A stretch of DNA of 48,320 nucleotides, from NCBI GenBank assembly GCA_021775805.1, contig JAJFHD010000101.1, positions 1 to 48,320 of the forward strand, in the 5' to 3' direction. This document shows positions 9,295-17,256 of this stretch, in pieces (within the stretch, counting starts at the first letter, position 1; every line of letters begins with the position of its first letter). A program made the position numbers and the translations under genes. This DNA is from Alphaproteobacteria bacterium (GTDB taxonomy: Bacteria > Pseudomonadota > Alphaproteobacteria > Rhizobiales > JAJFHC01). The notes under the pieces were generated by a model that did no database searches, had not been told where the DNA came from, and saw nothing but the letters and a program-made list of their open reading frames with translations.

Positions 9295-9636
9295 CTAATC
9301 TTCAGACGAATGATTGTCCGCCATATCTTCATATCGTCCCAGCCGGTTCTTCAGACGTTCGATCTCGGCCAGTAGTTCGAATGCCAGCGCAACACCCGCC
9401 GGGTTCAGGCCGAGGTCGTTCTCAAGCCTCCTTGCCCGGCGCATGCGGACAAGACTCATTTGGGAGAAACGCCACCGGGCCGGTGACGATCCATGGGCCT
9501 CGATGATGCCTTCGGCGACATAGGCCTCGACATGGTCCGCTGGCACGCCGCAGGCACGGCAGAATTCGTCAAGGGGGTGTTCGGGCCGATCCGTGATGAG
9601 ATCACTTGACACGTCCGACTTTTTTCTCCGAGCCAT
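9295..9636 (-). CDS. cbpM: CbpM-like chaperone modulator
   Basis: 113 residues. It begins MARRKKSDVSS and carries a MerR-like winged-helix core: FCRACGVPADHVEAYVAEGI, then LVRMRRARRLENDLGLNPAGVALAFELLAEIERLK, the coiled tail. CbpM binds the J-domain of CbpA and restrains its co-chaperone and DNA-binding activity. The gene follows cbpA by 19 bases, the classical order. The start ATG 9636 has a GGGAGAG ribosome site; the longer frame upstream would overlap the end of cbpA. Identity is supported both by the fold pattern and by the neighbour. Confidence 0.85.
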   Translation of the reverse strand: MARRKKSDVSSDLITDRPEHPLDEFCRACGVPADHVEAYVAEGIIEAHGSSPARWRFSQMSLVRMRRARRLENDLGLNPAGVALAFELLAEIERLKNRLGRYEDMADNHSSED

Positions 9637-9655
9637 ATTGCTCTCCCGGCTTTGT

Positions 9656-10603
9656 TCATACACCCAGCGTGGCGCGTGGATTGAAAGACAGTTCATCGGC
9701 CATTTTCTGGTAGCATTCTCTTGCTTTTTTGTCGTCGGCAGACGGCAAAGCAATTTGAAGAACGACATACAGATCCCCCGGTGCCTTACCTGGAATACCC
9801 CGGCCTTTCAGGCGCAGCTTGCGACCTTGCACCGAATTTGCGGGAACCGTGACGTCGACGACACCATCGGGCGTCGGCACCTTCACCTTGCTGCCCAGGG
9901 CGGCTTCCCACGGCGCGACCGGCAGGTTCAGGTAGAGGTCCCGCCCGTCGACTCGAAAGTGGGAGCCGCGCTCAAACTCGATTTCCAAATAGAGATCTCC
10001 GGGTTCCCCACCATCAAGACCGGGGGCCCCCTGCCCCTTGAGACGGATATGCTGCCCCGCCCGCACCCCCTTGGGAATTCTGACACTGAGGGTCCGCGGC
10101 TCCACAATCACGTGACCGTCGGTGGTGACTCTGGGTACTTTCAGCTGAAGGGTCCGGTTTGCGCCGGTGAAGGCATCGGCCAGATCGATCAGTATCTTGG
10201 CATGGTGATCCTGCCCCCTGGCGTGAAAAGCCGAGCCCCGGCCGCGCTCGGCCCGACGGTTCTGACCAAACAGAGTCTCAAAGAAATCGGAGAATGCGGC
10301 ATCGTCTCCGGCCTCATCGGAAAAGCCGCCGGAATACTCAAAGCCCGCATCCCAGTCCGGCGGCGGCCGGAACTCCTGCCCGGGGTTCGGCCCAGTGCCC
10401 AGTTGATCATAGGCTGCCCGCTTCTCCGGATCGCCCAGAACTTCGTTGGCTTCACTGATCTCCTTGAACCTGCTTTCCGATCCTTCATCCTTGTTGAGAT
10501 CGGGATGATACTTGCGCGCCAGTTTTCTGTAGGTCCGCTTGATCTGATCCTGGGTGGCATCCTTATCGACACCCAACACGGCGTAGTAGTCTCTGTATTC
10601 CAT
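9656..10603 (-). CDS. cbpA: Curved DNA-binding protein / DnaJ co-chaperone CbpA
   Basis: 315 residues. The N-terminal J-domain (1-70) starts MEYRDYYAVLGVDKDA and has the essential HPD loop (RKYHPDLNK), needed to stimulate the DnaK ATPase. A Gly/Phe-rich linker follows, then two C-terminal beta-domains (for example LSVRIPKGVRAGQHIRLKGQG) that bind clients. There is no cysteine-rich zinc region, which makes it a type II J-protein of the CbpA kind. It heads the cbpA-cbpM pair and lies downstream of the broken peroxiredoxin gene and the metallo-hydrolase on the same strand. CbpA is tied to stationary-phase and stress survival in other bacteria. Confidence 0.9.
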   Translation of the reverse strand: MEYRDYYAVLGVDKDATQDQIKRTYRKLARKYHPDLNKDEGSESRFKEISEANEVLGDPEKRAAYDQLGTGPNPGQEFRPPPDWDAGFEYSGGFSDEAGDDAAFSDFFETLFGQNRRAERGRGSAFHARGQDHHAKILIDLADAFTGANRTLQLKVPRVTTDGHVIVEPRTLSVRIPKGVRAGQHIRLKGQGAPGLDGGEPGDLYLEIEFERGSHFRVDGRDLYLNLPVAPWEAALGSKVKVPTPDGVVDVTVPANSVQGRKLRLKGRGIPGKAPGDLYVVLQIALPSADDKKARECYQKMADELSFNPRATLGV

Positions 10604-10724
10604 TTTTCAAATCGAACTCACTGGGTTGGCTGTCGATGGCCGCTGCCAAATCACCGGTGTTGGCACCGTCTCCTGCTGATCCGTCGCGGTCCGCCTGACC
10701 AGGGTCGGAGGTCTTGCAGAGACC

Positions 10725-10847
10725 TCAAGCCGCCTCCGTGCTGAAGAAGAAAACCCAGGAGTCACCGGCCCACTGATGAAATTCAATCTCACCTTTGGTT
10801 GTGCCGACCGTAAATATCGGGTCGATGCCGCCAATCTGCAAAGACAT
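10725..10847 (-). pseudogene. Peroxiredoxin remnant (N-terminus only)
   Basis: A 40-residue frame opens MSLQIGGIDPIFTVGTTKGE and continues to WAGDSWVFFFS. This matches the start of 1-Cys/AhpC-TSA peroxiredoxins (MSLxIGDxAPDFTxxTTxGxIxFHxWxGDSWxxLFSHP). It stops just before the DFTPVCTTE segment that carries the catalytic cysteine. No continuation of the family is seen in other frames between here and cbpA. A good ribosome site (AAGGACT) remains upstream. The simplest reading is a deletion that removed about four fifths of the gene, leaving a translatable but catalytically dead stub. The gene would have belonged to the stress island. Confidence 0.75.
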
Positions 10848-10914
10848 TTTCTGAGTCCTTTTTTTGGTAATGGCAATTGAGTTGTTCGACGAACGATTGC
10901 GTGGCATTCGGTTT

Positions 10915-11778
10915 TCAAAGGGCGTTGACCGGAATTTTCAGATAGGAAACGCCATTGTCCTCGGCGGGCGGCAGCGCACCGGCCCGCATGTTGACCTGCA
11001 CGGATGGCAGCAGAAGCGTCGGCATTGACAGCGTTTGGTCACGCGCCATTCGCATTCCAACAAATTCATCCTCAGTAACGCCCTCATGCACATGGACATT
11101 GTGGGCCCGTTCATCCGCCACCGTGGTCTCCCATGCGTATACCTCGCGCCCCGGGGCTTTGTAGTCGTGACACATGAAGAGCCGGGTCTCCGGCGGCAAG
11201 GACAATACTTTCTGGATGGACCGGTAAAGCGCGTGCGCGTCTCCACCGGGGAAATCGGCACGGGCGGTGCCGTAATCCGGCATGAAGAGGGTATCGCCGA
11301 CAAACGCCGCATCACCCATGACATAGGTCATACATGCCGGCGTGTGACCTGGCGTATGCATGGTGTGTGCCGCCATGCCGCCGATGGCGAACGCTTCGCC
11401 GTCATCGAACAGGTGATCGAATTGAGATCCATCGGGTAAAAACTGCTTTTCCACATTGAAGACGTCCTTGAAAATTCTCTGAACGTCAACGATGTGGCGA
11501 CCGACCCCGGTTTGACCGCCGAGCTTGTCTTTGAGATAAGGGGCAGCACTCAGATGGTCGGCATGGACGTGCGTTTCAAGCAACCAGTCTATTTCAATGC
11601 TGTGCTCCTCGACATACGCAATGATCTGGTCTGCCGAACCGGTGTTGGTACGTCCCGACTTCGGATCATAATCGAGCACGGAATCGATGACCGCGCCGTA
11701 CGCACTGTCAGGATCCTTGACCACGTACGAAATGGTGTTGGTGGCTTGATCGAAAAAAGCCTTCACTTGCATCTGCAT
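10915..11778 (-). CDS. ETHE1/Blh-type MBL-fold hydrolase (candidate persulfide dioxygenase)
   Basis: 287 residues. The metallo-beta-lactamase signature is complete: LETHVHADHL with His70, His72, Asp74 and His75. Later metal ligands are in HTPGHTPACMTYV and in GDTLFMPDYGTARADFPGGD, and FMCHDYK follows. The pattern ETHxHADH with GTARxDFPGGD is that of the ETHE1/Blh group, which oxidises glutathione persulfide to sulfite with a single iron. It runs divergent from the rhodanese gene, the usual partner in sulfide oxidation. The start ATG 11778 has GAGGTGAT in place; ATG 11772 is possible. A CRP/FNR-type box lies 62 bases upstream. Persulfide dioxygenase activity is inferred. Confidence 0.85.
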   Translation of the reverse strand: MQMQVKAFFDQATNTISYVVKDPDSAYGAVIDSVLDYDPKSGRTNTGSADQIIAYVEEHSIEIDWLLETHVHADHLSAAPYLKDKLGGQTGVGRHIVDVQRIFKDVFNVEKQFLPDGSQFDHLFDDGEAFAIGGMAAHTMHTPGHTPACMTYVMGDAAFVGDTLFMPDYGTARADFPGGDAHALYRSIQKVLSLPPETRLFMCHDYKAPGREVYAWETTVADERAHNVHVHEGVTEDEFVGMRMARDQTLSMPTLLLPSVQVNMRAGALPPAEDNGVSYLKIPVNAL

Positions 11779-11839
11779 GATATCATCACCTCGGGTCTGC
11801 CTTGTTTGAACAAATTGAACCTCGTGGCCAGTCTGCGCC

Positions 11840-11853
11840 TTGACTTGCGTCAA
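11840..11853. promoter_or_regulatory. CRP/FNR-family box upstream of the ETHE1-like gene
   Basis: TTGACTTGCGTCAA is a perfect inverted repeat of TTGAC around four bases and differs from TTGAT-N4-ATCAA at the outer-centre position of each arm. It lies 62 bases before the MBL-hydrolase start, about where an activator of class II promoters would bind. Confidence 0.55.
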
Positions 11854-12005
11854 CCTTGGCCCGCCCGCGTCAGGTTAGAGTTGCGAAATCAGGTCCACAG
11901 CGCAGTCCGTAGTTGAAGTTTCTATTTATCGATATATATGAATGTAAGAATGTATTTCAAGCGAGCCTGGTCAACACCCCAGGCTTGACATCAAGGAGAC
12001 GCGTT

Positions 12006-12569
12006 TTGGACAAGTCAAAGATGCACGAAGTCGACCCGAGAACTCTTAAAGACTGGCTGGAGGCGGACAAAGCCGTACTCATCGACATCCGGGAACCGGA
12101 CGAGTATGCACGTGAACACATTCCTCAGGCGCGGCTGGTTCCCCTTTCCGGATTCAACGCCGCGGACTTTCCCAGGGAACATGAAAAGGTCGGGGTCTTC
12201 CACTGCCACAGCGGCACCCGCACGGAACAGGCCGCGCCTCAATTTCTCGAAACCGGTTTCCACGAGGTCTATCACCTCAAAGGCGGCCTGAAAGGCTGGA
12301 AGGACGCAGGCTATCAGGTCAACCTCAACCGCAAGGCGCCGATCAGCATTATGCGGCAGGTACAGATAACGGCAGGGTCGCTCGTCGTATTGGGTATCCT
12401 GTTGTCGGTTCTTGTCTCGCCCTGGTTCATGGCCCTCAGCGGGTTCGTCGGCGCGGGTCTCGCCTTTGCCGGTGTTTCCGGCACCTGCGCCATGGCGAGC
12501 ATTTTATCACGGATGCCGTGGAATGCGTCGTTCGGAGACCCGGTCACGAGCGAACCGTCGCAGGCCTGA
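12006..12569 (+). CDS. Rhodanese with membrane tail (YgaP-like)
   Basis: 187 residues. Rhodanese domain 1-108, with the sulfur-carrying Cys67 in the loop FHCHSGTRTE and the end mark LKGGLKGWKDAGY. It is followed by a DUF2892 tail with two membrane helices (about 118-137 and 141-163) ending GTCAMASILSRMPWN. This is the architecture of YgaP, an inner-membrane sulfurtransferase. I place the start at TTG 12006 because AAGGAG lies seven bases before it; the first in-frame ATG nearby is 12021. It is divergent from the ETHE1-like hydrolase, so the two probably form a sulfide/persulfide handling pair. The upstream spacer is very AT-rich (about 11915-11960). Confidence 0.87.
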   Translation: MDKSKMHEVDPRTLKDWLEADKAVLIDIREPDEYAREHIPQARLVPLSGFNAADFPREHEKVGVFHCHSGTRTEQAAPQFLETGFHEVYHLKGGLKGWKDAGYQVNLNRKAPISIMRQVQITAGSLVVLGILLSVLVSPWFMALSGFVGAGLAFAGVSGTCAMASILSRMPWNASFGDPVTSEPSQA

Positions 12570-12585
12570 CTCTCAACAGTAGACT

Positions 12586-12772
12586 ATGATCGGTGGCCTT
12601 GCAGTCAGTCAAAAAATTCCTGCCGGCACCGGCTGGCTCTCTTCCTACACACAAAGGGAGCTTGTCAGTGACGCCCTCGCCGGCACGATTGTTGCCATCA
12701 TGTTCATCCCGCAACGAATTGCCTACGCCATGCACGCGGGCCTACCGCCTGAGGTCGAACTCTATACCATCA
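12586..12772 (+). pseudogene. SulP-family permease remnant (N-terminus only)
   Basis: The frame from ATG 12586 reads WLSSYTQRELVSDALAG, then IVAIMFIPQRIAYAMHAGLPP and ELYTIKPS. This is the first cytoplasmic segment and helix 1 of SulP sulfate/bicarbonate permeases (DxxAGxTVAxMLIPQxMAYAxLAGLPPxxGLY). The likeness stops near 12772, 31 bases before the end of the convergent formate/nitrite channel gene; beyond it the frame only reads the other gene's antisense strand. About nine tenths of the permease is missing. The gene follows the rhodanese by 16 bases, so the ancestor probably was rhodanese-sulP, a common sulfur-gene pair, cut by a deletion. Confidence 0.78.
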
Positions 12773-12802
12773 AGCCGTCCAGGCTTTTGGATGCTGCAAC
12801 CA

Positions 12803-13588
12803 TCAACCATTGCGTGCCGCCCCGTAAGCCAGACGATAAGCCAGCGCCACGCCCCCGGCCCCACCCGCAATGTTGCCAAGTGTCACAAATAAGAGATTTG
12901 TAGCAAAAGCACCAATCTCGATCTGGGCCCCGGCCAGCATGCCCTGGGGGATCAGGTACATATTGGCGATCGAATGCTCAAGGCCGAGCAACACAAAACA
13001 TGAAATGGGCCAGATGATTGCCAGTATCTTGCCACTGACGGTGCGTGCCGCCAAAGTCAGCCAAACCGCAAGACAGACCAGCATGTTGCACAACACACCG
13101 CGGAAGAAGGCCTGTGACCAGTCCAGTGAAACCTTTGCCTCGGCGATGGCGACGGCCGTTGTGCCCGCAGCCCCGTCCAGAATGCCGGTAAATGACATCG
13201 CCAGTGCAAGGCTGACTGCTCCTGCAAAATTGCCGGCATAAACGATGGCCCAGTTTCGTGACATCTCACCCGGCGTGATCAGGCCGTCGACGGTCGCCAT
13301 AACCATCAGCGCGTTGCCGGTGAAAAGCTCCGCGCCTCCGACGATCACCAGAATCAGCCCCAGCGAGAACACGACACCGCCCAGGAATCGGGCGGGTCCG
13401 AAGGATGCATCGGCACCGGTCATGACCATGGTGTAGGCAGCAGCCCCAATCCCGATGAAGGCCCCGGCCAGCACCGCAAGGGCAATGACCTGCATGACCG
13501 GCAACCGCGCCTTTGCGACGCCTGCGGCCTCCACCAGCCTTGCGATCTCAGACGGTTTGTAGGCATCAAAGCCTGTCGGGTTGGTCAT
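12803..13588 (-). CDS. Formate/nitrite transporter family channel
   Basis: 261 residues with six hydrophobic helices. Family marks include the N-terminal YKPSEIARLVEAAGVAKA, AGAFIGIGAAAYTMV in helix 1, GLILVIVGGAELFTGNALMVM around helix 2 (a FocA/NirC signature), and LCNMLVCLAVWL with FVLLGLEHSIANMYLIP in the later helices, including the central-pore histidine. Members form pentameric inner-membrane channels for formate, nitrite or hydrosulfide. In a neighbourhood of sulfide-handling genes, hydrosulfide (HSC-like) or nitrite is as likely as formate. It converges on the SulP remnant, and its 3' end lies right beside that gene's deletion point. Confidence 0.88.
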   Translation of the reverse strand: MTNPTGFDAYKPSEIARLVEAAGVAKARLPVMQVIALAVLAGAFIGIGAAAYTMVMTGADASFGPARFLGGVVFSLGLILVIVGGAELFTGNALMVMATVDGLITPGEMSRNWAIVYAGNFAGAVSLALAMSFTGILDGAAGTTAVAIAEAKVSLDWSQAFFRGVLCNMLVCLAVWLTLAARTVSGKILAIIWPISCFVLLGLEHSIANMYLIPQGMLAGAQIEIGAFATNLLFVTLGNIAGGAGGVALAYRLAYGAARNG

Positions 13589-13997
13589 CGCCGTTAAACC
13601 TCGGTTGCTGATTCACGTCAGAAAAATCCGCCTGTTTATACGACACACACCGGCTGTGCGTCCCGAAATCCTGATCAACACGCGGCGCCGTCCATCGGCA
13701 ACTGGCCGACGACAGGATTAATAATTGCGGAGTTGGACCACCCGATGAGGTGGCCAGCATTGCCGCCGCCAAGGGCGCGCAGAACAACATCGGTCAAACC
13801 ATAGAACAAGGCAGTTGTGGCAACCCGGCGATCTGTCCTGGCAGCATCATCGAACGCCGGCCGAATGAACAGCATGTCAGGCAAACCTCGCCCGGGGTTG
13901 ACCTGAATGGAGATATTGGCGATCAGATGAATTTCATTGCCATCATACCCGGTCCCATTGTCACAATGTCAAAAGAACATTTTCTGGAGAATACCCA
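13589..13997. other. Gap between channel gene and oxidoreductase
   Basis: No recognisable gene in 409 bases. A minus-strand frame (13675-13884, open upstream to about 13960) and a plus-strand frame (13750-14001) are both open but have no ribosome site or family likeness. The stretch must hold promoters for the two divergent neighbours. Confidence 0.4.
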
Positions 13998-15029
13998 ATG
14001 AGCAAAATCCGCATAGCGCTCATTGGAGCCGGTGTAATCGGCAACCGGCATCTCGCAGCAATGGCGGACGTTTCCGATGTGGCACTGGTCGGTATCGCCG
14101 ACCCGTTCCCTGCGGCCAGGGCTGTGTCGGACAGTCATGGTGTACCGCTTTTCAGCGATGCGGCAACTCTGCTGGACGAAACCAATCCGGATGGCGTTAT
14201 TGTTGCCACGCCAACCGAACATCATTTTCAGCCGACCATGCAATCGCTTGAAAGCGGGGCCCATGTGCTGGTTGAAAAACCCATCATGGCAACCATGGAA
14301 GAATCTGAAAGTGTCATTACCAAGTCCCGGGACACCGGGCGCCATGTTCTGGTGGGCCACCACAGGCGCTATTACGGATTGGTCGATCAGGCCCGCGAGA
14401 TCGTTCAAAGCGGCAGAATTGGCCAACTGATCGCGGTTTCGGGCCAATGGAACATGCGCAAGCACGCTGACTATTACGACCCAGACTGGCGCAAGAAGTG
14501 GCAGGCCGGGCCGGTCCTGACAAATCTCATTCACGAGATGGATCTGCTGCGTTATGTGGCCGGCGACGTGGTCAGTATTTCCGCACAGACGTCGAACGCC
14601 GTCATGGGCTTTGAGAAGGAAGATGCAGCGGCACTCGTCATACAGTTCCGGAACGGCGCCCTTGGAGCCTTTGTTCTGTCAGATCAGAGCCACTCGCCGT
14701 GGGGATGGGAACAGGCGACCGGCGAGAACGCGGCCTTTCCGCGTTCGGCTCAGAACGCAATCCGCTTCATGGGAACAGAAGGCTCTCTCGAATTTCCGAA
14801 TCTTAAAGTATGGACATCCAGGGGAACCTCGGAATGGCGCAATCCGCTGGCCGCACAAGACCTGTCCGGCCCGCTGGAAGATGCTTTTTCCAACCAGATC
14901 GTCCATTTCGCGAAAGTCATTCGCGGCGACGAACAGCCGCGCATTTCTGCCCGGGACGCCGCCGACACACTGAGAGCAACCCTCGCTGTTTACGAGGCTG
15001 CGAAGAGTGGCAGACGGGTGACGTTATGA
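13998..15029 (+). CDS. Gfo/Idh/MocA family oxidoreductase
   Basis: 343 residues. The N-terminal Rossmann domain opens IRIALIGAGVIGNRHLAAM (GxGxxG for NAD(P)), continues with VIVATPTEHH and then VLVEKPIMATM, the EKP motif whose lysine takes part in catalysis in this family. The C-terminal alpha/beta domain carries NLIHEMDLLRY, where the family's catalytic His sits (DxxxH-like region GPVLTNLIHEMD). Such enzymes oxidise or reduce hydroxyl groups of sugars, inositols or related polyols; the substrate here is not predictable. It appears monocistronic, with a GGAGAA ribosome site before ATG 13998. Confidence 0.85.
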   Translation: MSKIRIALIGAGVIGNRHLAAMADVSDVALVGIADPFPAARAVSDSHGVPLFSDAATLLDETNPDGVIVATPTEHHFQPTMQSLESGAHVLVEKPIMATMEESESVITKSRDTGRHVLVGHHRRYYGLVDQAREIVQSGRIGQLIAVSGQWNMRKHADYYDPDWRKKWQAGPVLTNLIHEMDLLRYVAGDVVSISAQTSNAVMGFEKEDAAALVIQFRNGALGAFVLSDQSHSPWGWEQATGENAAFPRSAQNAIRFMGTEGSLEFPNLKVWTSRGTSEWRNPLAAQDLSGPLEDAFSNQIVHFAKVIRGDEQPRISARDAADTLRATLAVYEAAKSGRRVTL

Positions 15030-15381
15030 TCCAAAATGCGACCGTTCCGATATCGCGTTCGCAGGGGAGATGATCATCACACTGATCCACGCACCGGATC
15101 TCTGGCCAAATGCTGGATGACGGTTAGCGAGTATCATCATCCTCTCCCCGTCTAGCCCTATGCGCTTGAAGCTCCTCAATGCCCTTCCATGAGAGTCAGG
15201 ATCAATGTCCACGTCCAGTCGATCCGAGCACCGACTGCATGCCCCGACCTCACATCTGCAAGACGCTAAACAAAAGAGTCTATCCGGCCATGTTCCCGAG
15301 TTGTATATTGGCATCAAATTGACATGTCGTCTTCAATTGTGGCGCACTGATTCCCCCGCCAACACCTTCCACGAGTGAGCA
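15030..15381. other. Gap before the Sel1-repeat gene
   Basis: 352 bases without a supportable gene. It should contain the promoter of the Sel1-repeat gene. No clear operator, hairpin or RNA was noticed. Confidence 0.4.
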
Positions 15382-16557
15382 ATGACGAAACCAGATAGCA
15401 TCCAAACCGCACGCCTCTTGCTTATTGCCATTTTCGTGGGTTTTTGCCTTGACGTGTACAAACCCGCGTGGGCCGGATTTGATGAAGGCTTGGCCGCGTA
15501 CAACCGTGGAGACTACGCGACGGCACTTCGGGAATTGAAGCCGTTGGCTGAGCAGGGGCAAGCTCTGGCGCAAAATAAACTCGGTGTCATGTACGCCCAA
15601 GGCCAGGGCGTGACGCAGGACTATGCCGAGGCGGTGAAATGGTATCGCAAGGCCGCTGAGCAGGGAGATCTTAACGCCCAGGTCACCCTCGGTGTCACGT
15701 ACCGCGAAGGCCTTGGCGTGACGCAGGACTATGCCGAGGCGGTGAAATGGTATCGCAAGGCTGCTGAGCAGGGGGATGCTGACGCCCAGTCTAGCCTCGG
15801 TGGAATGTACCTCGATGGCCTAGGCGTGTCACAGGATGATGCCGAGGCAGTGAAATGGTATCGCAAGGCTGCTGAGCAGGGAGATGCTCTCTCCCAGCTC
15901 ACCCTCGGTGGCATGTACGCAGAAGGCATAGGCGTGCCACAGGATGGTACCGAGGCGGTGAAATGGATTCGCAAGGGTGCTGAGCAGGAAGGAGATGCTC
16001 TCATGCGGTATGCCGTCGGTATCGCGCTGTACGCCCTCGGTGATATGTACGCCGAAGGCCGGGGTGTCCCGCAGGATGGTGCCGAGGCGGTGAAATGGTA
16101 TCGCCTGTCCGCTGAGCAGGGAGATATTAACGCCCAGTTCACCCTCGGTGTCACGTACGCCGAAGGCCAGGGCGTGACGCAGGACTATGCCGAGGCAGTG
16201 AAATGGTATCGCAAGGCTGCCGAGCAGGGAGATGCTCTCTCCCAGTACAGCCTCGGTGCAATGTACGCCGATGGCCTAGGCGTGTCACAGGATGATGCCG
16301 AGGCGGTGAAATGGTATCGCATGGCTGCTGAGCAAGGAGACGCTAACGCCCAGGTCGATCTCGGTGTTATGTACTTCGAAGGCCGGGGCGTCCCGCAGGA
16401 TTACCTTCAGGCCCATATGTGGTGGGCTATATCTGGGTCTCAAGGCCAAGTGGTCGCAACCAAGAACCGCGACATTGTTGCCAAACTCATGACGCCAGCA
16501 CAGATCGCCGAGGCCCGGAAGCTTGCACGGGAATGGATAGCCAAACACAAGAAATAG
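15382..16557 (+). CDS. Exported Sel1-like repeat protein
   Basis: 391 residues. An N-terminal signal (hydrophobic stretch LLLIAIFVGFCLDVY, then about PAWAGF) is followed by eight Sel1-like repeats of about 36 residues with the core LGxMYxxGxGVxQDxxEAVKWYRKAAEQGD. A closing segment with WWAIS and MTPAQIAEARKLAREW is typical of the end of such proteins. Sel1 repeats are alpha-solenoids for protein binding, often in the periplasm. Repeats four and five are irregular, with an extra residue and a seven-residue insertion (RYAVGIA). At DNA level the units are nearly identical over about 50 bases (see the repeat entry). The partner protein is unknown. Confidence 0.85.
   Translation: MTKPDSIQTARLLLIAIFVGFCLDVYKPAWAGFDEGLAAYNRGDYATALRELKPLAEQGQALAQNKLGVMYAQGQGVTQDYAEAVKWYRKAAEQGDLNAQVTLGVTYREGLGVTQDYAEAVKWYRKAAEQGDADAQSSLGGMYLDGLGVSQDDAEAVKWYRKAAEQGDALSQLTLGGMYAEGIGVPQDGTEAVKWIRKGAEQEGDALMRYAVGIALYALGDMYAEGRGVPQDGAEAVKWYRLSAEQGDINAQFTLGVTYAEGQGVTQDYAEAVKWYRKAAEQGDALSQYSLGAMYADGLGVSQDDAEAVKWYRMAAEQGDANAQVDLGVMYFEGRGVPQDYLQAHMWWAISGSQGQVVATKNRDIVAKLMTPAQIAEARKLAREWIAKHKK
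15604..16397 (+). repeat. 108-bp tandem repeats within the Sel1 gene
   Basis: About seven and a half copies of a 108-base unit share near-identical cores such as GCCGAGGCGGTGAAATGG and TATCGCAAGGC. Units two-three and six-seven also match each other as a two-unit block (VTQDY unit followed by VSQDD unit). This suggests a segmental duplication and gives room for slippage or recombination to change repeat number. Confidence 0.8.
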
Positions 16558-16724
16558 CTTGCCGTTGCTAGCCATAGATGTGGGTCGGCTTAATGGGGGG
16601 TGTCAGTCAATCCGCACACAGATTTCATGCCCCTAACCTCAAGCCCAGCCCTTAAGCATAACAGAAGGATCTATACGCCCATGGTCCTGCATGGAGTGGA
16701 CATGTTGGCCGCATCAAGTTTGCA

Positions 16725-16784
16725 TCAGGCTAGCGGCTCCTGCTTGAAATCGTCCGTGCATCTGCGTCGCGTGTTTTTGCTCAT
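16725..16784 (-). pseudogene. Transposase OrfA remnant (IS3-like N-terminus)
   Basis: From ATG 16784, preceded by the strong ribosome site AGGAGG, the frame reads MSKNTRRRCTDDFKQE and then meets a stop after three more codons. This matches the conserved start of IS3-type OrfA transposases (MSKxTRRRxTxEFKxEAVRL). Nothing recognisable follows in any frame toward the Sel1 gene, so only the first twenty codons remain. Too short to name the element. Confidence 0.55.
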
Positions 16785-16933
16785 AAGGTCCTCCTGATAA
16801 ATTCAAGACATCAAAAATCCCTCCACTTTTTCAGGGCAAGTCCAAGCCGAGCTAGTCAAGCGGAAAAGCGAGTTTGTACATCCCGACCCTAACGGACGGA
16901 AACCCTACGTGAACTCTATGTGGTGAAGTAACA

Positions 16934-16956
16934 TTGGTACACCGCCTTGGTACACC
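16934..16956. repeat. Direct repeat TTGGTACACC near tRNA-Ser
   Basis: Two copies of TTGGTACACC separated by GCC. The position, between the transposase scrap and the 3' end of the tRNA gene, suggests an element-end or regulator site, but neither can be shown. Confidence 0.35.
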
Positions 16957-17017
16957 ACCGCTAGATCGCAATGGATAGCCTATTGTAATTGCTCATCTTT
17001 CAATATCACGAAGGGAA

Positions 17018-17108
17018 TGGCGGAGAGGAAGGGATTCGAACCCTCGAGACGCTTGTGACGTCTACCCACTTAGCAGGCGGGCGCCTTCGACCACTCGGCC
17101 ACCTCTCC
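17018..17108 (-). tRNA. tRNA-Ser(GCU)
   Basis: On the minus strand the gene starts GGAGAGGTGGCCGAGTGG. It has the anticodon loop CTGCTAA (anticodon GCT), a long variable arm (hairpin GACG...CGTC) as expected for class II serine tRNAs, the T-arm GGTTCGAATCC, and an acceptor end CCTCTCC pairing fully with the 5' GGAGAGG. The terminal CCA is encoded (17018-17020). Confidence 0.95.
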
Positions 17109-17256
17109 GCCGCCGTGAATAATGGTGTTTAGGGCCGGTTGCAAGGCATTTCTGGAAACAAGCGCCACCCGACGACGCAGGCGCGCGCAACCGTGTCCGA
17201 GTGGCAGCGCCCTTGCCATCTCCCGCGCGGCCCGGACCCGTCACTTGTACTAAACG

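Larger units (their letters stand above)
16558..17017. other. Non-coding gap carrying mobile-element debris
   Basis: 460 bases without an intact gene. It contains a 20-codon transposase-like stub (16725-16784, minus) and a 10-base direct repeat (16934-16956). The plus-strand frame at 16600-16797 overlaps the stub and has no family likeness. Confidence 0.5.

Noticed and set aside
9593..10744. 383-codon open frame opposite cbpA and cbpM
   Set aside because: It lies antisense to two well-recognised genes and has no family likeness.
13665..13678. Possible CRP/FNR-type box 80-90 bases before the channel gene
   Set aside because: Only one half-site (ATCAA) is good; the other arm matches poorly.
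13675..13884. Minus-strand frame in the gap after the channel gene
   Set aside because: No ribosome site, no clear start and no recognisable motif.
15604..16397. Regular repeats that could suggest a CRISPR-like array
   Set aside because: They are in-frame 108-base Sel1 coding repeats with no spacers.
16600..16797. 65-codon frame between Sel1 gene and tRNA
   Set aside because: It overlaps the transposase scrap on the other strand and shows no likeness to any family.
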